This document shows, piece after piece, positions 43,507 to 52,594 of a stretch of 64,000 nt of DNA. The DNA comes from Sunxiuqinia rutila (GTDB lineage: Bacteria > Bacteroidota > Bacteroidia > Bacteroidales > Prolixibacteraceae). Position 1 is the first letter of the stretch. The number at the start of each line of letters is the position of its first letter. The notes beneath the pieces are model-generated. The model worked only from the letters and a program-made list of their open reading frames with translations, was not told where the DNA came from and made no database searches. Made by a program: the position numbers and the translations under genes. The DNA is taken from assembly GCF_050589705.1 (NCBI RefSeq), contig NZ_JBNGOT010000002.1:403813-467812 (forward strand). The letters are read 5' to 3'.

Positions 43507-43737
43507 CAGAAAATTCAAGGCTGATTTTTATCTTCATCCTCCATCTTTCTAAAAGCTAAGTTCAACGAGTGATTTCCTCCTTCGTCGGAACTTCTCGTTT
43601 ACACTAAGCTTTCAGTTTGATTCCGGCTTTGATAAAAATAGGCCGATCAACTTCACAAAAAAATCAAGCTAAATTAATAGTCTTTCTTTTAGGCAACTGT
43701 TATTCCTTATAATGATTCTTGTGCCTCCGGCATGTTT

Positions 43738-44484
43738 TTAGACTTCTTTGAAATAGTCTTTGGTGGCGTTGCAAATCGGACACCGGTAGTCGTCGGGTAA
43801 TTCCTCAAAGGGGGTTCCGGGCGGAATTCCGCGGGTAGGATCTCCCTGCTCCGGGTTATAATGGTAACCACAAATCACACACACATGGGCTGAAGCCTCC
43901 TCGGCAGGGGCACTTTCCTCAGGCGCGTCAGGCTCCGGTGTTTTCGCTTTCGCTTCGGCTTCCTCCTGCTGCAGCGTTTCCTGCTCAATGTAGGTCGGCG
44001 AGTTTTTGGGTGAGAACATTTTGTATTTCTCGCGGTACACCTGATAGGTTAAAGGCTCCTCATCCAATACCACTGCACTGCCCACCACCTCGCCAATGAT
44101 CAGCCAGTGCGATCCCACATCAAGGGTTTGCCGCACCTCGCAATCCAGCCAGGCCACACACTCATCCAAAACGATTGGCATGCCGGTTTTGGCCGTTTGT
44201 GTTTGCACATCCTGAAATTTATCCAGATCACGTCCCGACATAAACCCAAAGTTTCCAATCAGTTTAACATCGAGGTTTTGCTTCAAAACAGACACGGAAA
44301 AAGCACCGGCCTGGCGAATAACATCGGTGGTCTGATTCTTTTTGTGGCACGAAATAGCCACCTGTTCCGGCGAATTGGTTACCTGAAAGGCTGTGTTGGC
44401 AATGTAGCCTGATTTTTTGCCATCCAGCTCGGAAGCCACCAGGTACATGCCGTAGGACATCTTATGAAAAGCTTTGTATTTCAT
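43738..44484 (-). CDS. flavin reductase-rubredoxin fusion (Hrb-like)
   Basis: 248 residues. Residues 1-155 form a flavin-reductase-like FMN domain (GYIANTAFQVTNSPEQVAISCHK, IGNFGFMSGRDLDKF, WLIIGEVVGSAVVLDEEPLTY). A low-complexity acidic/proline linker covers about 170-200. Residues 201-248 are a complete rubredoxin with CVICGY and CPICNA. This is the architecture of high-molecular-weight rubredoxin, an NAD(P)H-linked electron donor to flavodiiron oxygen or NO reductases, suggesting oxygen or NO detoxification. No flavodiiron gene is in the window. Confidence 0.88.
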   Translation of the reverse strand: MKYKAFHKMSYGMYLVASELDGKKSGYIANTAFQVTNSPEQVAISCHKKNQTTDVIRQAGAFSVSVLKQNLDVKLIGNFGFMSGRDLDKFQDVQTQTAKTGMPIVLDECVAWLDCEVRQTLDVGSHWLIIGEVVGSAVVLDEEPLTYQVYREKYKMFSPKNSPTYIEQETLQQEEAEAKAKTPEPDAPEESAPAEEASAHVCVICGYHYNPEQGDPTRGIPPGTPFEELPDDYRCPICNATKDYFKEV

Positions 44485-44563
44485 CTTCTTATCGGTTTAA
44501 CGTTTATTGCTGGGTTAATGGATCGGCCTTCAGCATAAGGCTTTAATTACATAAAAATGAAGA

Positions 44564-44571
44564 TATTTTTG
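44564..44571 (+). promoter_or_regulatory. -7 element before the C69 peptidase leader (TATTTTTG)
   Basis: TATTTTTG with TTTA 18 bases upstream. Transcription would start near 44577, about 220 bases before the ATG. Confidence 0.5.
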
Positions 44572-44654
44572 CAGAATTCCACAGAAAACCCGATTCAAAT
44601 TCGCCTTTTATCACTTCCGGCAGACTTCCTTAAGCCCGCAAAAACACCCCAGTC

Positions 44655-44740
44655 GCCCAACGGCTGCGGTGGGCAGTCTCAAACAAATCGTTAAAAATCG
44701 GGCGATTTGAGATTCCTCATTTTTTAATGAGGCTTTTTTT
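44655..44740 (+). promoter_or_regulatory. structured leader with terminator-like hairpin before the C69 peptidase
   Basis: Three stems follow one another: GCCCA / TGGGC (44655-44674); TCTCAAA..TCG / CGATTTGAGA (44677-44712); then CCTCATT / AATGAGG (44715-44732) with T8. The last is an intrinsic terminator placed 58 bases before the ATG. Either an attenuator for the downstream gene or a small RNA of about 160 bases. Confidence 0.45.
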
Positions 44741-44797
44741 CACTTTTTTAGCTGATTCGAATTCAAACCCTAAAAGGAAAATTTAAATTGATACCAA

Positions 44798-46480
44798 ATG
44801 ATAAAAAAAAGTAGTTTAATTGCTTTCCTCATTGTTGCAGGCTCGGCACACAGCTGGGCATGCACCAACTTTCTGATTACCAAAGGGGCATCAACGGACG
44901 GGTCTACCATGGTAACCTATGCCGCTGATTCGCACAACCTGTATGGTGAATTGTACTTTCAACCAGCCACTGATTACCCCGAAGGGGCCACCCGCGAGAT
45001 TTACGAGTGGGACACAGGCAAGTTCCTGGGAGTTATTCCTCAGGTTCCGCACACCTACAGTGTGGTGGGAAACATGAATGAATTTCAGGTAGCCATTGCC
45101 GAAACAACCTTTGGAGGCCGCAAAGAACTGTCGAGCCAGGATGGTGCCATTATGGATTACGGCAGCTTGATTTATGTAGCTCTGCAGCGCTCAAAAAGTG
45201 CCCGCGAGGCCATTCAGGTAATGACTGACCTGGTGGAAGAACATGGTTATTATAGCTCCGGCGAGTCGTTTTCAATTGCCGACAAAGAGGAAGTGTGGAT
45301 TCTGGAAATGATTGGTAAAGGGAAGAATGAAAAAGGAGCTGTTTGGGTAGCACTTCGCGTACCTGACGGATACATCAGCGGACACGCCAACCAGGCCCGC
45401 ATCACGACCTTCCCTTTGAATGATCCTCAAAACTGCCTGTACTCGAAAGATGTCATTTCTTTTGCCCGCGAAAAAGGCTGGTTCGACGGTAAAAACAAAG
45501 ACTTTAGCTTTTCGGATGTGTATGCACCCGTTGACTTCGGCGCAGCCCGCTTTTGCGAAGCCCGTGTGTGGGCCGGATTCAACAAGGTAGCCGAAGGCAT
45601 GGAGCAATATACCAACTATGCCAAAGGACTGGTGGAGTACGATACTTTAACCAACTATGCCACCAACCGGATGCCCTTGTGGATTAAACCCGACCAGAAA
45701 TTATCGGTAAAAGATGTCATGGAAATGATGCGTGACCACTACGAAGGCACTCCGCTGGATATGACACAGGACATTGGTGCCGGACCCTATAAACTGCCCT
45801 ACCGCTGGCGTGGTTTGACCTGGGAAGTAGACTCGGTGGAGTACTGCAACGAACGGGCCATTTCAACCCAGCAAACGGCTTTCTCGTTTGTTTCGCAAAG
45901 CCGCTCGTGGTTGCCCGATGCCATCGGAGGAATCCTGTGGTTTGGCGTTGACGATACGTACAGCACCTGCTACGCGCCCATGTACTCCAGCATTACTGAA
46001 ATTCCGGAGACGTTTGCAGTAGGTAACGGCGACATGCTCAACTATTCTGAAACATCGGCTTTCTGGGTGTTCAATACCGTAACCAACTTTGCTTACCTGC
46101 GCTACGATGCCATGATTGAGCACATCCGTGCAAAGCAAGCCGAAATTGAAGGCAAGTTTATCGCTTACACGCCTGCCATTGACCAGGCGGCCAAACTGCT
46201 TTACGATACACAAGGAGAAACGAAGGCGCGCGAGTTCCTGACACAATACGCTGTCAACGAAGCCAACAACATGACCGCTGAATGGAAAGAGTTATCCCAC
46301 TATCTTATTGTGAAATACATGGATGGAAACGTGAAGAAAGAGAAAGATGGTGAATTCCTGCGCAATGAGCATGGAGATCCAGCCTCTCCTGAATTCCCGG
46401 GATACCCGGAATGGTGGTACAAAGCGATTATCGAAAGTACCGGCGATCACTTGAAAGTAATTGATGGCCCAACCCATTAA
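44798..46480 (+). CDS. C69-family dipeptidase
   Basis: 560 residues. Signal peptide IAFLIVAGSAHSWA followed directly by C22-TNF; in the C69 (Ntn-hydrolase) family this cysteine becomes the N-terminal nucleophile after processing. Conserved KGASTDGSTMVTYAADSH, VGNMNEFQVAIAETTFGG and GESFSIADKEEVWILEMIG follow. It cleaves dipeptides, probably in the periplasm. The upstream leader with a terminator hairpin suggests attenuation. Confidence 0.9.
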   Translation: MIKKSSLIAFLIVAGSAHSWACTNFLITKGASTDGSTMVTYAADSHNLYGELYFQPATDYPEGATREIYEWDTGKFLGVIPQVPHTYSVVGNMNEFQVAIAETTFGGRKELSSQDGAIMDYGSLIYVALQRSKSAREAIQVMTDLVEEHGYYSSGESFSIADKEEVWILEMIGKGKNEKGAVWVALRVPDGYISGHANQARITTFPLNDPQNCLYSKDVISFAREKGWFDGKNKDFSFSDVYAPVDFGAARFCEARVWAGFNKVAEGMEQYTNYAKGLVEYDTLTNYATNRMPLWIKPDQKLSVKDVMEMMRDHYEGTPLDMTQDIGAGPYKLPYRWRGLTWEVDSVEYCNERAISTQQTAFSFVSQSRSWLPDAIGGILWFGVDDTYSTCYAPMYSSITEIPETFAVGNGDMLNYSETSAFWVFNTVTNFAYLRYDAMIEHIRAKQAEIEGKFIAYTPAIDQAAKLLYDTQGETKAREFLTQYAVNEANNMTAEWKELSHYLIVKYMDGNVKKEKDGEFLRNEHGDPASPEFPGYPEWWYKAIIESTGDHLKVIDGPTH

Positions 46481-46496
46481 AAAAGGCCTGAATTGT

Positions 46497-46526
46497 TTTG
46501 TAAGCCAATAAATATTGTTAATTTTG
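46497..46526 (+). promoter_or_regulatory. rplS promoter
   Basis: TTTG (46497-46500), 18 bases, TAATTTTG (46519-46526). Confidence 0.75.
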
Positions 46527-46538
46527 CGCCAAATTATG

Positions 46539-46570
46539 CAATCTCTTACACTCAAGATGTGTAACATTGC
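46539..46570 (+). promoter_or_regulatory. leader hairpin in the rplS 5' UTR
   Basis: Outer stem GCAAT / ATTGC and inner stem TTACAC / GTGTAA with a 7-base loop and asymmetric internal bulge (CTC opposite C), 17 bases before the ATG. The form fits a ribosomal-protein autoregulatory leader. Confidence 0.45.
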
Positions 46571-46587
46571 TTTAAACTTTAGAAACG

Positions 46588-46935
46588 ATGGATTTAATTA
46601 AAGTAGCCGAACAAGCTTTTGAGGTTGAGAACAACCTGCCACAATTTGGCGCAGGAGATACCATCACTGTAAACTACAAAATTAAAGAGGGAAGTAAAGA
46701 GCGTATTCAGGCTTTCCGCGGTGTAGTTATTCAGGTGAAAGGTAGTGGAACAAACAAAACATTTACTGTTCGTAAAATGTCAGGAAACATTGGTGTTGAG
46801 CGTATCTTCCCAATGACTTCACCTTTCATTGAGAGCATTGAAATTAACAAAAAAGGTAGCGTACGTCGTGCACGTATTTTTTACCAACGCGAGCGTACTG
46901 GTAAGAAAGCGAGAATCAAAGAAAGAAGATTCTAA
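46588..46935 (+). CDS. rplS: 50S ribosomal protein L19
   Basis: 115 residues, full length and complete. It has the L19 signature KEGSKERIQAFRGVVIQVKG and IGVERIFPMTSPFIESIE, ending KARIKERRF. It sits at the 30S-50S interface of the ribosome. Single gene with a promoter, leader hairpin and terminator of its own; the usual trmD/rimM partners are absent, as often in Bacteroidota. Confidence 0.98.
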   Translation: MDLIKVAEQAFEVENNLPQFGAGDTITVNYKIKEGSKERIQAFRGVVIQVKGSGTNKTFTVRKMSGNIGVERIFPMTSPFIESIEINKKGSVRRARIFYQRERTGKKARIKERRF

Positions 46936-46952
46936 GATCTACGTTTATAATA

Positions 46953-46985
46953 TAAAAAAAGGCCTTCACTTGAAGGCCTTTTTTT
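46953..46985 (+). terminator. terminator after rplS
   Basis: AAAAAGGCCTTC / GAAGGCCTTTTT with a 4-base loop and T7; near-symmetrical, so it may also end the minus-strand SIS operon. Confidence 0.92.
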
Positions 46986-47020
46986 ATGCGCTAAGGTTTA
47001 CGGATTCCACCAACGGGCTC

Positions 47021-47671
47021 CTATCCAACTTCAGCCCCAAACAGATCGCTTTCAATGAGCAGACAAAGGGTATGATAAACAGGCAAGTGATATTCCTGCA
47101 CCAGGCGTGTTGAAGTGGCAGGAACGCGAATGAGTACATCGCAATATGCAGCCATTTGGCCCCCTGTTTCACCAGTCAGTCCAATTGTTTTTAACGACTT
47201 GGCACGAGCGACCAGCAAGGCATCAAGCACATTTTGGGAGTTACCGGAGCTACTGATCGCCAGCAGCACATCGTTGGCTTGTCCGTATCCCATAATTTGT
47301 TGGGCAAAGATCAGGTCTCCGGACAGGTCATTGCTAATGGCCGTCAACAAAGCCGTGTTGCTGGCTAATGAAATGGCTGACACGCCTTGCTGCAGCGTTT
47401 TAGCTAAAAATGCACCTCGCTCCTCATCCATTCTTTTTAATTTACGCTGAAAGGAAATCGGAAGTGGCCGTTTTGCCTCAAAGCTTTTGACCAATTCTCC
47501 AACCAGATGATTGGTATCCGAAGCACTTCCACCATTCCCACACAACAACAGCTTGTTGCCTTTTCGAAAAGAGTGAACCAACAAAGAAGCTGCCTCGGAA
47601 ATAGCAGGCCCCTGCGATTCCAACTCCGGATAACGGTTTATCAGCGCTTTTAAGGCAAGATGATCATTCAT
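47021..47671 (-). CDS. SIS-domain sugar-phosphate isomerase, GmhA-like
   Basis: 216 residues. SIS phosphosugar-binding domain with LLLCGNGGSASDTNHLVGELV and the second phosphate loop LLAISSSGNSQNVLDAL. It most resembles sedoheptulose-7-phosphate isomerase, but with a ROK kinase, HAD phosphatase and esterase in the same operon a role in catabolism of a modified sugar phosphate is also possible. ATG at 47671 overlaps the ROK stop codon (ATGA). Last gene of the minus-strand operon. Confidence 0.82.
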   Translation of the reverse strand: MNDHLALKALINRYPELESQGPAISEAASLLVHSFRKGNKLLLCGNGGSASDTNHLVGELVKSFEAKRPLPISFQRKLKRMDEERGAFLAKTLQQGVSAISLASNTALLTAISNDLSGDLIFAQQIMGYGQANDVLLAISSSGNSQNVLDALLVARAKSLKTIGLTGETGGQMAAYCDVLIRVPATSTRLVQEYHLPVYHTLCLLIESDLFGAEVG

Positions 47672-48657
47672 TCGGCTGACATTTGCTGGTTGGAGTAAAT
47701 GGCCACACATAAGGCGGCAAAATCACCAATAGCTTCACCCAAGGCGGCAGGCTTCACCTGGCAAACACGCCAAGCTCCGGGGATGGCCTCTTCCTGTAAA
47801 ATTCGATCAACAAAAGGCTTGAACAACGATTCATTTCGTGCATAAATGCTTCCAATAACAATACACTCCGGGTTCAGAATATCAACCAACACAGCCAATC
47901 CTCTCCCCAGGAATTCTCCTGAAATCCGGATAACTTCCAGCGCCAAAGCATCGCCGTCCGCCGCAGCCAGGGCCACTGTTTTAGCACTTAGACTTTCCCA
48001 TTCTTCTTCATTCCGACAAAAGGCAACATCGTTTCCTTGCTCCCAGCTGTCGCGCACCATCTTTTGAGCCAGCTGGGCAATTCCTCCGCCACTGCAAAAA
48101 CCTTCAAACGATCCAGCCTTTCCAAATCCGACAGGGCCTTGATCAGCCAAGCGAATATGCCCCACTTCACCTCCCAAGTCATTGGTTCCGGCGTAAAGCT
48201 GCCCATTCAAAATTAAGCCTGCACCCATGCCCGTCCCAAAAGTCAGAAACACCATGTTGCGTGTCTCCTGCCCCGCTCCCATCATCCACTCAGCCAGTGC
48301 GCCAGCATTCGCGTCATTTTGCAAGGAAGTCGGAATACCATATTGCCTGCGAAACCAATCGATAATGGGAACCTCATCCCATCCCGGCAAATTGGGCGGC
48401 GATTGAATCACCCCTTGAACAGAGTCTAAAGGGCCACCACAACTGATTCCAATGCTCTCAAATTGTTCTTTCGGGAATATCAAGAACAGTTCCGTAATAT
48501 GACGATGAAACTCCTGTAGTACTTCCTCATAACCTCGCTCCTGGGTTCGCGTTGGAAACTGCACCTTCTTCAGCACTTCAAATTTGGCATTGCCAACCAC
48601 CACCGCACATTTGGTTCCTCCAATATCAATTCCCAGGTAATACGTTGAATTTTCCAT
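47668..48657 (-). CDS. ROK-family sugar kinase lacking the zinc motif
   Basis: 329 residues. ATP-binding LGIDIGGTKCAVVVGN, substrate region QNDANAGALAEW, and TFGTGMGAGLILNGQLYAGTNDLGG with EVGHIRL. The usual ROK zinc site CxCGxxGC is absent: the segment reads GPVGFGKAGSFEGFCSGGG. No HTH, so it is a kinase and not a repressor. Likely substrate glucose-, N-acetylhexosamine- or a related sugar. Overlaps the SIS gene by four bases, so coupled. Confidence 0.87.
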   Translation of the reverse strand: MENSTYYLGIDIGGTKCAVVVGNAKFEVLKKVQFPTRTQERGYEEVLQEFHRHITELFLIFPKEQFESIGISCGGPLDSVQGVIQSPPNLPGWDEVPIIDWFRRQYGIPTSLQNDANAGALAEWMMGAGQETRNMVFLTFGTGMGAGLILNGQLYAGTNDLGGEVGHIRLADQGPVGFGKAGSFEGFCSGGGIAQLAQKMVRDSWEQGNDVAFCRNEEEWESLSAKTVALAAADGDALALEVIRISGEFLGRGLAVLVDILNPECIVIGSIYARNESLFKPFVDRILQEEAIPGAWRVCQVKPAALGEAIGDFAALCVAIYSNQQMSAE

Positions 48658-48687
48658 AATCCGTTTAGTTGATTAGTTTGTGATTCA

Positions 48688-49887
48688 TTATTTCGAATCA
48701 GTGCCCCAAATTCCCAGGTAATCCATCACAGCTTGATTGCCTTTCAAAGCATTTGCTGGCAATGGATTGTCGGCTGAATAAACCCGTAATTCGTCGGTTT
48801 GAAAGACATGCACGAAACGTTCATCAAAACCATTCTTATAGGGTAGCTTGTTCAAATTCAGCTTAAGGTGGTGCGCAAAGAAGTTATAGGCAGCAGCACG
48901 TTTCGAGGGGCCATAGTCGTGTTTCTCGAGCGGCAGGTGTACATGCTCCACCCGATGAGGAACACCATACGCCTCATAAACACGTTTGACGTAAGGAAAT
49001 TCAATAGCTGGCGTATTTCGGGTCCAGTCGGCTCCATTGGAGATGAGCAACAAGGGACGAGGAGCGCACAGAGCAGCAATCTCCACATTGTTGGTCTGAT
49101 GATCAGCACTTTTGTGTACCGGCATTCCACTTTCGCAGACACAACCGCCAAAGAAATGGGCTGACACCTGAACCACCGGAGCAGCCACTGTTATGCGATC
49201 GTCAATAGCGGTCAACATAAAAGTCTGCGTTCCACCACCAGAGCCTCCGGTTATCCCTACACGCTCGGCATCCACGTCCGCTCGCGATAAAAGGTAGTCC
49301 AACACTCGCTGGCTATTGTATGTTTGCAAAACCAAGGCAATCGGAATATCGTGTGTGACCTGTTTCGAATCGGCAAAACCAACCATATCGTAAGCAAACA
49401 CCACCGCACCCATCCGCGCGAATGCTGTCGCCCGGGTTTGTACATCCTCTTTTAATCGTTTATCAGGTAAATGTCCATGCGGACAAAGAATAGCTGCACA
49501 TTTTCCATTCAAGTCAACTGGTCGGTACAAATTACCGGTAATGTAAAAGCCAGGAAAGCTCTCCAGTACAATATTTTCAACCCAATAGCCATCCATTTTC
49601 CGTGCATGGCTTATTCGAACGTTAAACTCCGTACTTCTTGGAGGCATTTGATCCAGCTGCATGCCTTCAATAAGTCCTTGCTTAATGCGATTTGCCCGCT
49701 TTTCCCACGAAGCCTGATCATGCCACTCCTGCTGAAATACAGCCATCATTTCTGCTCCTTCATCTTCGGTCCAATGACGTCCTTGACACAACAAATTGTC
49801 CTGCGCTTTCAATTGCTGTCCAGCACCTGTTATTAATGCTAAAAGAATGATCATGCCTCTTTCTTTTAACCAGTTCGTTCGATTCAT
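48688..49887 (-). CDS. secreted alpha/beta hydrolase, acetylxylan-esterase-like
   Basis: 399 residues with an N-terminal signal (ERGMIILLALITGAGQQLKA). Alpha/beta fold with GNLYRPVDL and CPHGH oxyanion region, AYDMVGFADS, the nucleophile elbow GGSGGGTQ, ISNGADW near the acid residue, and EKHDYGPSKRAA with the catalytic histidine. Probably deacylates a glycan or sugar outside the cytoplasm before uptake. Part of the HAD-DUF1349-esterase-ROK-SIS operon. Confidence 0.8.
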   Translation of the reverse strand: MNRTNWLKERGMIILLALITGAGQQLKAQDNLLCQGRHWTEDEGAEMMAVFQQEWHDQASWEKRANRIKQGLIEGMQLDQMPPRSTEFNVRISHARKMDGYWVENIVLESFPGFYITGNLYRPVDLNGKCAAILCPHGHLPDKRLKEDVQTRATAFARMGAVVFAYDMVGFADSKQVTHDIPIALVLQTYNSQRVLDYLLSRADVDAERVGITGGSGGGTQTFMLTAIDDRITVAAPVVQVSAHFFGGCVCESGMPVHKSADHQTNNVEIAALCAPRPLLLISNGADWTRNTPAIEFPYVKRVYEAYGVPHRVEHVHLPLEKHDYGPSKRAAAYNFFAHHLKLNLNKLPYKNGFDERFVHVFQTDELRVYSADNPLPANALKGNQAVMDYLGIWGTDSK

Positions 49888-49915
49888 GGTATTGAAGTTT
49901 AGGTATTCGTTTGAT

Positions 49916-50500
49916 CTATTTCAGGTTCCAGGTACATGGGCCGAGCTCAAATTCTGAAAAGGAAGCTTGAAAACTTCCGGATGTGGGGCTGCAAGCATAA
50001 ACTCCAATTCGGGCTTTTGTTGTTTCCAACTTAAAATGAAACAGACGCATTTGTTTGAACAACTTTCCATCCTCCGAATTTTCAAGATAAAAATCATTGC
50101 CGCGGCGACTCAAGCGGTACCACATCTCCCGCACCGAAGCAGGAATATCGGTACTGCTCCAATCCGAATACCCCTGTTGCGTCAATACGGCTCCCAAATG
50201 AGCATGATCCCGGGAAATGAGCTCAACCGAAGCTTTCAGCCATTGCTCGCTATTTTGATACATCACGATCCCACACTGATCGTACAAAGACTCCGCATTA
50301 GGATAAGCTGTCTTTAACTGGAATGAAAAGTCGCCGGTGACCTCCGTTACGAAAAGCGAAGCACTATCGTGACGAAAGCCATAACCCGTACGTTGCCACA
50401 AATCAGTCTGCGGTTTTGTGTGCCAACAAACCTCTTGCTCCTCAATCGAAAACTCATCAGGCGGGTTGATCCAGTAAAAATTTGAGAATAGCTGTTTCAT
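49916..50500 (-). CDS. DUF1349-family protein
   Basis: 194 residues, concanavalin-like beta-sandwich of the DUF1349 type: TDLWQRTGYGFRHDSASLFV, GDFSFQLKTAYPNAESLYDQCGIVMY, WLKASVELI and SRRGNDFYLENSEDG. No signal peptide. Function unknown; the fold suggests carbohydrate binding or processing, supported only by its neighbours. Confidence 0.8.
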   Translation of the reverse strand: MKQLFSNFYWINPPDEFSIEEQEVCWHTKPQTDLWQRTGYGFRHDSASLFVTEVTGDFSFQLKTAYPNAESLYDQCGIVMYQNSEQWLKASVELISRDHAHLGAVLTQQGYSDWSSTDIPASVREMWYRLSRRGNDFYLENSEDGKLFKQMRLFHFKLETTKARIGVYACSPTSGSFQASFSEFELGPCTWNLK

Positions 50501-50530
50501 TTAGTTATGGTTAGGTAGTCAATTCACCGC

Positions 50531-51202
50531 TTAGGATCCTCCATCGATTACAGTCGTCACGAGTTCCTCAAGTTCAGCATAATCGTAAATAATCCGGTCA
50601 GCTAAGGAATGATCTTGTCCTTCGCTGCTGGCACCGGCATAAGCCACACAATACATACCGGCTGCCTTTGCCGCTCGAACACCATTTGTTGAATCTTCGA
50701 TCACCATGCAGTCCTCTGGTGCTGTTTGCAGCAACTGTGCAGCATATAAAAATACATCAGGCGCCGGTTTACTTTTTCCAACAACACTGCTACTTACAAC
50801 ATGCTCGAAGAAACTCCGCAAACCCGATTTGTCCATAACAATATCAATCGTTTCCACGCTGGAGGACGAAGCTACAGCCATCGGTATTCCTTGTTTCTTG
50901 ATCTGTTTTAAAAGCGATACTAAGCCGGACATCGGTTCCATGTATGGCAGTCCCGAAAAGTATAAATGGGTTTCCCGGTTTTGCATAGCCACCATTTCCT
51001 CCAACTCCAGATCAAGTTGCTTATTCTCAATTATCCTGGACCACATCACATCGGTGGCTGTTCCCATAAAACGAGCATGCTCTTCCTGCGAGATCGGGAT
51101 TTGCATTTTTTCAAACATCCGTCTTTCTGACCGGATATGATGCGGTTCACTATCAACCAATACCCCATCCATATCAAAAATGATGGCTTTTGCTGAAATC
51201 AT
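50531..51202 (-). CDS. HAD-superfamily phosphatase, beta-phosphoglucomutase-like
   Basis: 223 residues. HAD motif I IIFDMDGVLVDSEPHH with the nucleophile D10 and D12, motif II AVASSSS, motif III lysine in VVGKSKPAPDVFLYAA, and motif IV VIEDSTNGVRAAKAAGM. Subfamily members are sugar-phosphate phosphatases or phosphomutases. First gene of the minus-strand operon; no clear TAnnTTTG promoter is seen in the 292-base gap upstream (51203-51494). Confidence 0.87.
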   Translation of the reverse strand: MISAKAIIFDMDGVLVDSEPHHIRSERRMFEKMQIPISQEEHARFMGTATDVMWSRIIENKQLDLELEEMVAMQNRETHLYFSGLPYMEPMSGLVSLLKQIKKQGIPMAVASSSSVETIDIVMDKSGLRSFFEHVVSSSVVGKSKPAPDVFLYAAQLLQTAPEDCMVIEDSTNGVRAAKAAGMYCVAYAGASSEGQDHSLADRIIYDYAELEELVTTVIDGGS

Positions 51203-51494
51203 ATCGATAAAAATTTAAACTGTTTTCTTTTACTTTAAAAAATAGCCAGCAAATCGGGCACAATCAAAAAAACAAAAGATTACGTTCCTAAACCTCACAT
51301 TTGTTGGCTGTTTTCAATACAATATTAACTTGAGGAAGTTAAGCCGGATTAAGTAAAAAAACAAACCTGCCTTCGACATACTTTTAACAGAATGAAATAA
51401 GGTCTTAGTTCACATGAACTACCAACAACAATTGATCTGATAACTCCACATACCACTAAATACGCCAGACAATCAGGACAAGCTATCTTCTCAA

Positions 51495-52346
51495 CTACTT
51501 AAAATCCTTTCGGTATTCAGAAGGTGTTTTTTGCATAATAACTTTGAAATAGTGGTTAAAATTTGCCAGGTTGTTGTAGCCACATTCATAACAAATCTGG
51601 GTAATGGGCTTATCCGTCTCGGCCAAAAGCTTGGCAGCAATACCAATCCGCACACTTTTCACATACTCCATAAAAGTTTGATTGGTTTTCTTTTTAAAAT
51701 AACGGCAAAACGAACTGGGCTCCATGAAAACCAGTTTCGAAGCCTCTTTCAGGTTTATCCCTTCCTGAATGTTCTGAAAAACATATTCGTAGATCTTATT
51801 AATCTGGTCCCGGTCTTTATCATACGAACTGGGTAGTGAGGACGGCAAAGCCAGAAATTCGCGGTCTTCAATCTTCAGCAAAAGATTAAACACCTTCAAC
51901 AGCCCGATGTAGCGCTCCAGCCCTTTCAGGTCAACCATTCGCTTTAAGGTTGCCGCTACCCGTTCTGTTTTGGGGCCTTTGAATAAAATCCCACTATCTG
52001 CCTTTTTCAGCAATTCAATGACCTCTTCCAATTCCGGGATATTGAAAAAATCCGAACTGATGATGTTCTCATAAAAGTGTGTTACAATGCACTCCGGCTC
52101 CTTCCCTTTTTCGGTTTCCAATACCTCCCAGCAATGCGAAAGATTGGGACCCAGCAAGACTAAATCACCAGGTGTATAACTCGAAATATGATTCCCGATG
52201 ATCCGTCGGCCTGCCCCTTCTGTAATCAAATTCAGCTCAAAATTTTTATGGGAATGCATCTGATCCGAGTTGGGATCCATCTGAAGACGCCGGGTGATAA
52301 AGGAGTGTTTGTGGGGAACAAAGATCTTTTCATAGACAAATTCCAT
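51495..52346 (-). CDS. AraC-family regulator with cupin sensor
   Basis: 283 residues. The N-terminal cupin (HSFITRRLQMDPNSDQMHSHKNFELNLITEG, SSYTPGDLVLLGPNLSHCWEV) binds the effector; the C-terminal AraC domain has two HTHs (INLKEASKLVFMEPSSFCRYFKKKTNQTF and PITQICYECGYNNLANFNHYFK, ending TPSEYRKDFK). It sits between the minus-strand HAD operon and the plus-strand lyase operon, so it probably activates one or both. Confidence 0.9.
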   Translation of the reverse strand: MEFVYEKIFVPHKHSFITRRLQMDPNSDQMHSHKNFELNLITEGAGRRIIGNHISSYTPGDLVLLGPNLSHCWEVLETEKGKEPECIVTHFYENIISSDFFNIPELEEVIELLKKADSGILFKGPKTERVAATLKRMVDLKGLERYIGLLKVFNLLLKIEDREFLALPSSLPSSYDKDRDQINKIYEYVFQNIQEGINLKEASKLVFMEPSSFCRYFKKKTNQTFMEYVKSVRIGIAAKLLAETDKPITQICYECGYNNLANFNHYFKVIMQKTPSEYRKDFK

Positions 52347-52594
52347 AATACACTTTTTTAACCGTTCCTAACAAATATAGGCAATTATTGGAAAGGTTCA
52401 GGTTAAAATTCAATGCAAAACGAACAAGATACACTAAGCAATTGGTTGCCGATTGCAGTTCCTTTGTAAAGATGGGACAAGCATCCAATTTAATTGAACG
52501 GAAGCATGAACACCTTTTTCAATCAATTTGAAACGAGCATATAAACACAAATGCATGCCGAAAAAACAGTACAAGTAAATCCCACCAACAACCT

